From the NCBI RefSeq assembly GCF_000830005.1, contig NZ_CP010407.1:3391001-3455000 (forward strand): DNA of 64,000 bases. The letters run 5' to 3'. The stretch comes from Streptomyces vietnamensis (GTDB lineage: Bacteria; Actinomycetota; Actinomycetes; Streptomycetales; Streptomycetaceae). Below are positions 60,552 through 64,000 of the stretch, one piece after another. Each line of letters opens with the position of its first letter. The first letter of the stretch is position 1. The position numbers and the translations under genes were made by a program. The notes below the pieces were generated by a model. It saw only the letters and a program-made list of their open reading frames with translations. It was not told the DNA's origin and did not search any database.

Positions 60552-61253
60552 ATGTCTCAGCAGCAGCGCAACTGGTTCGCCCGCCACAAGGTCCTCACCG
60601 CCGCCGGCGCTGTCGTCGCGGTCGTCGTGATCGGCGCGGCGGTCGGCGGGGGCGGCGACACCGACTCCCCCCGGGCCGGCTCGAAGCAGGAGCAGTCCGC
60701 GAAGCCGGGCGGCGACAAGAAGGCCCCGGAGTCCAAGGCCCCCGAGAAGAAGGTCGCCACGATCGACGGCGACGGCGACTTCGAGGTGGGCGCGGACGTG
60801 AAGCCCGGCCTCTACAGGTCCACGGGCAACAAGGACGCGGAGTGCTACTGGGAGCGCGCCAAGAACGCCTCCGGGGACACGGACGGGATCATCGCCAACG
60901 ACAACGTGACGGGCACCAGCTACGTCGAGATCAAGGCCACGGACAAGCTCTTCAAGTCCTCCGGCTGCGGCACCTGGGAGGCCGTCGACGCCAAGGCGAC
61001 CGGCACTCCCAAGGCCACGCTCAAGGGCGACGGCGGCATGTTCAAGGTGGGCGTCGACATCGCCCCCGGCACGTACAAGTCCACGGGCAACAAGGACGCC
61101 GAGTGCTACTGGGAGCGCTCGAAGGACGCGAGCCACAGCACGGACACGATCCTCGCCAACGACAACGTGACGGGCACGGCCATCGTGAAGGTCACGGCGA
61201 AGGACGCCTACTTCAAGTCCTCGGGCTGCGGCGACTGGGTCAAGACGGGCTGA
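60552..61253 (+). CDS. Membrane-anchored protein with two tandem repeats of one domain
   Basis: A 233-residue protein: a basic start, one membrane helix (KVLTAAGAVVAVVVIGAAVGG, about 12-32), a charged linker (about 33-75), then two ~72-residue repeats. Each has GxYxSTGNKDAECYWER and NDNVTGT and ends with FKSSGCG.W, so each likely holds one disulfide. The repeats share exact DNA stretches, showing a recent duplication. The domain is external by topology. Domain family not recognised. ATG 60552 has GCCACAG upstream, not a strong ribosome site. Confidence 0.87.
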   Translation: MSQQQRNWFARHKVLTAAGAVVAVVVIGAAVGGGGDTDSPRAGSKQEQSAKPGGDKKAPESKAPEKKVATIDGDGDFEVGADVKPGLYRSTGNKDAECYWERAKNASGDTDGIIANDNVTGTSYVEIKATDKLFKSSGCGTWEAVDAKATGTPKATLKGDGGMFKVGVDIAPGTYKSTGNKDAECYWERSKDASHSTDTILANDNVTGTAIVKVTAKDAYFKSSGCGDWVKTG

Positions 61254-61280
61254 CGCCGACCGGAGCAGGAGGCCGGCGAC

Positions 61281-61343
61281 GGCCGTACGCACGGCACCGC
61301 CCTGACCCGCGCGTACGGGCCGGGGCGGTGCCGTGCGTACGGC
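61281..61343. terminator. Long terminator hairpin after the duplicated-domain gene
   Basis: GGCCGTACGCACGGCACCGC and GCGGTGCCGTGCGTACGGCC form a 20-bp-class stem with an internal GC-rich loop. Confidence 0.85.
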
Positions 61344-61350
61344 CTCCGGG

Positions 61351-61673
61351 TCAGCTGCCGCCCGGCTGGAGGACGCCGTTGACGGTGAGGCGGTAGGGCG
61401 CGGGCGCCCTGATCGTCTCGGTGGGTTCGTAGTGGTCGACGACGGCGAAGACCGTTCCGGCCCTCGTGCCCACCAGGCGGCGCAGCCGCCGCTCGTCCAG
61501 TACCGCGTGGCGGTCGGCGTCCAGGGGTACGTCCGCCGTCCAGGCCCGCTTGTGGTCGTCCTCAGCGCCGACGACAGCCGCAGTCCGCCTGCCCGCTGGA
61601 GATCGGGCGGCCGACCAGGCTCCTTCGAGCTCACCCGGCCGCGCTTCGAAATGGTCGACCGGTACGGCCGTCG
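61351..61673 (-). pseudogene. Reading-frame remnant or gene with lost start
   Basis: The minus-strand frame ending at TGA 61351 reads LLTTAVPVDHFEARPGE, RRTAAVVGAEDDHKRAW and TVFAVVDHYEPTETIRAPAP, with protein-like codon use. No ATG/GTG/TTG with a ribosome site is found at its N-terminal end, which merges with the end of the DUF4265 gene. It is probably the end of a gene that lost its start or a product of an upstream frameshift. Confidence 0.4.
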
Positions 61674-62183
61674 TCAGCAGGCGGTTCCCCGCTGAGGAGC
61701 CTGGAACGGCTCCGCGTCGCTCCACTCCCAGAACAGCGTCCCGGCCCCCTCGTGCGCATCCATGAACGCCACCAGGGAGGCGGAGTCCCCGTCGCCGGGA
61801 ACGTCGATCGCCGCGTGCCGGTCGCCGCTCCACTCGAGGGCGAAGCCCGCACTCCGGGCCTGCGCGGCGATGCCGCCGGCGACCTCGTCGAAGACCTGGG
61901 GCGCGAGACCCGCTTCGAGGAGCGCCCGCAGCGTGCGGTGGCCGCCCTTCTCCACGACCTCGACGAGCATGTCGTCCTCGTCCAGCCGCACCACGTCGAA
62001 GAGGTTCAGCCCGTAGATCCGGAAGGGCACGCACTGCATGACGAACAGGCCGTCCTCACGGCGCCCCAGCCAGATCTGCTCCCACAGGTCGGGGAAGCCG
62101 AAGGGCGCCAGATCGGCCATGGCGATGTACTGGCCGGCGGTACGGACCACCGGGTCCTCGTGGACGACGTACTTCTTCGACAT
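61674..62183 (-). CDS. DUF4265-domain protein
   Basis: A 169-residue soluble protein matching DUF4265: VVHEDPVVRTAGQYIAMADL, EQIWLGRREDGLFVMQCVPFRIYGLNLFDVVRLDEDDMLVEVV and WSGDRHAAIDVPG. Such proteins occur as stand-alone small proteins and near toxin systems. ATG 62183 has no clear ribosome site; an in-frame TTG lies two codons upstream. Function unknown. Confidence 0.87.
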   Translation of the reverse strand: MSKKYVVHEDPVVRTAGQYIAMADLAPFGFPDLWEQIWLGRREDGLFVMQCVPFRIYGLNLFDVVRLDEDDMLVEVVEKGGHRTLRALLEAGLAPQVFDEVAGGIAAQARSAGFALEWSGDRHAAIDVPGDGDSASLVAFMDAHEGAGTLFWEWSDAEPFQAPQRGTAC

Positions 62184-62375
62184 GGGCAAAGGCTAGCCGC
62201 GGGGCGCCCGACCGAGCGCGCCCTCCCGCTCCTTGTCGTGTTCCCGGCTCACACCATGAGGACCTTTCTGACGGGACGGGCCGTCGACAACGGTGCCCTA
62301 CGTGCCGCCTCCGCCGTGCACGCGGTTCCGGGCGTCGCGATCGCGGCCCTCGCTCTCGGCAGGACTCGCCGTCGG

Positions 62376-63098
62376 TCAGTTCAGGGTCTCCAGGACCTCG
62401 GCCGGGGACGGCGCGTGGTCCTGTGGCTTGCCGTCGACCACCCACGATCCGTCCCACTCGATCCGCCGGACGTCCCCGTGGCGGTTCTCGTACTCCACGA
62501 AGCCGCCGGGCGCGCCCTCCAGGAGCTCCAGCTCCCTGAGCAGCACGTCCGTGGTGGTGAACCCGCGGAGGTCACCTTCGCTTCGGCCGCGGGTCCTCGT
62601 GTTGTCGTACCTCATCCGCAGGAAGGGAACGGGCCCGCGGTTCAGTTCCGGCGCGCGGAGCATCCGCTTGAAGCGGTGGAACGCCTCGTCCTGCGTCTCG
62701 TTCCCGGAGAACTCGCAGGCGTACGCCGGGAAGACGCCGACCACCAGGTCATGGAGCTCGTCGTACTCGCCCCGGTAGTAGCCGTGGGTGGCGGGCTGGA
62801 TCGCCGCGACGGCGTCGAAGTCGTATCCCGGATGGGAGAACCCCGTCACCACCTCGAAGGGTCGGGGATCGTCACCCGTCCCGGCATGGTGCTCACGCGC
62901 GAACGCGAGCACCGCCCGGACCAGATCTTCGTCGTGGAACTCCCGGGTGTTCACCTGATGAATGCGCGTCCCCTCCTGGTTCAGCGCGAGCGAGAACACG
63001 AACATGGGCGTGGGCGACCAGCGCCATGCGCGTTCGAGGCCGGGGTACTCCTCGACATTGTCGATCCCCCGGACTGTCCGCTCTACGTCAAGTGACAC
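62376..63098 (-). CDS. Unknown protein in the toxin/immunity neighbourhood
   Basis: A 240-residue soluble protein beginning MSLDVERTVRGIDNVEEYPG. It has an acidic, aromatic-rich body (GYYRGEYDELHDLVVGVFPAYACEF) and an Arg-rich loop (RMRYDNTRTRGRSEGD). No signal or membrane segment. Position next to a SUKH immunity gene and a toxin end suggests an immunity or accessory role, but I recognise no family. GTG 63098 is the likely start. Confidence 0.75.
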   Translation of the reverse strand: MSLDVERTVRGIDNVEEYPGLERAWRWSPTPMFVFSLALNQEGTRIHQVNTREFHDEDLVRAVLAFAREHHAGTGDDPRPFEVVTGFSHPGYDFDAVAAIQPATHGYYRGEYDELHDLVVGVFPAYACEFSGNETQDEAFHRFKRMLRAPELNRGPVPFLRMRYDNTRTRGRSEGDLRGFTTTDVLLRELELLEGAPGGFVEYENRHGDVRRIEWDGSWVVDGKPQDHAPSPAEVLETLN

Positions 63099-63186
63099 CT
63101 TCGACCGCCTAACCAGGAGTAATTCGGGCCCTTGTCCTGCCCATTATCGAGCGCGCGAGAGCCTGGCCCTGCCCCGCCCATACGAA

Positions 63187-63219
63187 GCGGCCCGCCCCGA
63201 GAGACTCGAGACGGGCCGC
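63187..63219. terminator. Hairpin after the SUKH gene
   Basis: GCGGCCCG and CGGGCCGC enclose 17 bases between the SUKH gene and the 62376 gene, on the minus strand. Confidence 0.65.
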
Positions 63220-63243
63220 GAACCGCAACAGACCGATCAGAGA

Positions 63244-63726
63244 TCAGTCCTCGTCTTCGCCGAACGTCCGGCACGAGACAAGTCCGCTCACGAACTCCGC
63301 GAATGAACTCGCGAGGCGTCTCGGCACCCTGTCTTCGTCGATGTACGCCACGGCGGGCTCACCGAGCGGCCCGCACTCGGAATAGTCGAGCATCACCGTG
63401 TCGTGGCCGGCGGAAGGAGTGACGCCGAAGACGACACCGATATCGGGGTACTCCCATTCGTCAATCATGTCGGCTGACACGATTTCCACCCCTTCTTCCC
63501 CCCCGATGCCCCGGATCACGTCGACGCAGATGTGATCGCGCGCCCATGACGTGGGGAATTCGGTGGGGAAGCAGCGGTTGCGCAGCACGCCGCCGTTCTG
63601 CAGGGACAGCAGATCGACATAGCTCTTCGGCAGACGGACCTGAAGCACGTCCTCGGCTTGCCGAATCATCTCGGCATCCACCGGTGGGCCGACGTACTCG
63701 TCGTCATCCGATTGGTCGAAGATCAT
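63244..63726 (-). CDS. SUKH (SMI1/KNR4) family immunity protein
   Basis: A 160-residue protein of the SUKH superfamily: IRQAEDVLQVRLPKSYVDLLSLQNGGVLRN (the family's L.LP..Y..fl...NGG), GVVFGVTPSAGHDTVMLDYSECGPLGEPAVAYID and FAEFVSGLV. SUKH proteins neutralise nuclease toxins in polymorphic toxin systems. It starts 16 bases after the stop of a nuclease-like toxin end, the usual toxin-then-immunity order. ATG 63726 is used, nine bases after GGAG. Confidence 0.92.
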   Translation of the reverse strand: MIFDQSDDDEYVGPPVDAEMIRQAEDVLQVRLPKSYVDLLSLQNGGVLRNRCFPTEFPTSWARDHICVDVIRGIGGEEGVEIVSADMIDEWEYPDIGVVFGVTPSAGHDTVMLDYSECGPLGEPAVAYIDEDRVPRRLASSFAEFVSGLVSCRTFGEDED

Positions 63727-63742
63727 GACCAAAGACTCCGCT

Positions 63743-64000
63743 CTAGCAGATCGAGAAACCGCCGGTATGGCCGGTCTTCGAATGGATCTTCATATTGACC
63801 AGCTGCATTCTGCCGCAATCTTGGTGATGGTTCCATGTCCACTTCCCCTTCCGGTATGCCGCGTTGATTCCGGCCGCCTTGTCCGCCGCGGCGAAGTCCT
63901 TCGCCCTGTCGCCGGTCAGAGTGATCCAGACGTCTGGCGTGGCCGGGTCCACGTGACCGGTGAAGTCCGGGAAGCCCTGGGCATCGAACGGCACGCCGGT
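63743..64000 (-). CDS. C-terminal end of a polymorphic toxin: WHH-type HNH nuclease domain (partial)
   Basis: The frame runs off the window's right edge, so only the last 85 residues are seen: FDAQGFPDFTGH, then YRKGKWTWNHHQDCGRMQLV and KIHSKTGHTGGFSI, ending in TAG. The W-x-H-H-x-D and HTGG pattern is the Tox-WHH HNH/ENDO VII-like nuclease at the tip of large secreted toxins. The N-terminal delivery part lies outside the window. A GTG at 63994 is probably internal. A SUKH immunity gene follows directly, supporting the toxin assignment. Confidence 0.85.
   Translation of the reverse strand, partial: TGVPFDAQGFPDFTGHVDPATPDVWITLTGDRAKDFAAADKAAGINAAYRKGKWTWNHHQDCGRMQLVNMKIHSKTGHTGGFSIC

Noticed and set aside
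62056..62457. A 133-residue frame between the DUF4265 gene and the 62376 gene
   Set aside because: It is Arg/Gly-rich, overlaps both flanking genes in other frames and has no ribosome site; the gap 62184-62375 appears non-coding.

Overview
The window is chromosomal DNA from a Streptomyces or very close actinomycete. It has very high G+C with strong third-position GC bias, many GTG starts, many GTGA/ATGA/TGATG gene overlaps, and a class II tRNA-Leu with anticodon UAA that matches bldA. The gene order (SigI-type sigma factor, hut genes, cystathionine beta-synthase, thiolase, bldA, MacB-like ABC pair, ndh, ppx, DUF501, divIC, eno, rpf pair, P450) fits, from memory, one continuous core segment of the Streptomyces coelicolor chromosome. 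The right-hand third becomes more accessory.

Layout. 1-1.9 kb: cell-wall LPKTG protein, RsbW-type anti-sigma factor and STAS antagonist, divergent from a SigB/F-family sigma factor (2.1-3.0 kb). 3.2-10.3 kb: small conserved protein, HD hydrolase, LysE exporter, and a coupled histidine-utilisation operon hutU-M20 amidohydrolase-hutF-hutI. 10.5-15.3 kb: PLP decarboxylase, SRPBCC protein, a four-gene Roadblock/LC7-DUF4388 island, RpiR regulator. 15.6-22.7 kb: cystathionine beta-synthase, SGNH hydrolase, an intergenic block of large palindromes, thiolase, small proteins, BI-1 membrane protein. 22.9 kb: bldA. 23.4-26.7 kb: ABC exporter. 26.8-33.4 kb: CFA-type methyltransferase, type II NADH dehydrogenase with Rex-like operators, Ppx, DUF501, FtsB/DivIC, enolase. 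33.7-35.9 kb: two resuscitation-promoting factors, the first behind a c-di-AMP (ydaO) riboswitch. 36-43.8 kb: P450 divergent from a flavohemoprotein, MazG, SurA-like lipoprotein, and a GT2/YfhO pair.

43.7-52.4 kb: AraC regulator coupled to a 14-residue peptide gene and an acetyltransferase, secreted I36-type and ricin-B-type proteins, DUF2625, PadR/HAAS pair, and two decayed genes (an amber-interrupted gene and an internally deleted sugar-nucleotide dehydrogenase). 52.4-61.3 kb: VOC protein, a HelR-type HelD ATPase under a rifamycin-associated element, Ser/Thr kinase coupled to a membrane protein, an unusual N6-type DNA methylase with an HPPF motif, and a duplicated-domain membrane-anchored protein. 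61.4-64 kb: a toxin-immunity-like edge: C-terminal WHH-type HNH nuclease toxin end, SUKH immunity protein, two further small proteins and a remnant frame.

Most notable points: bldA is present, and I found one in-frame TTA codon, in the DUF4388 gene of the Roadblock island, so that island is a candidate bldA target. Other candidates for new biology are the Roadblock/DUF4388 module itself, the 14-residue coupled peptide, the M20 enzyme in the place of HutG, the HPPF methylase, and the toxin/immunity edge.
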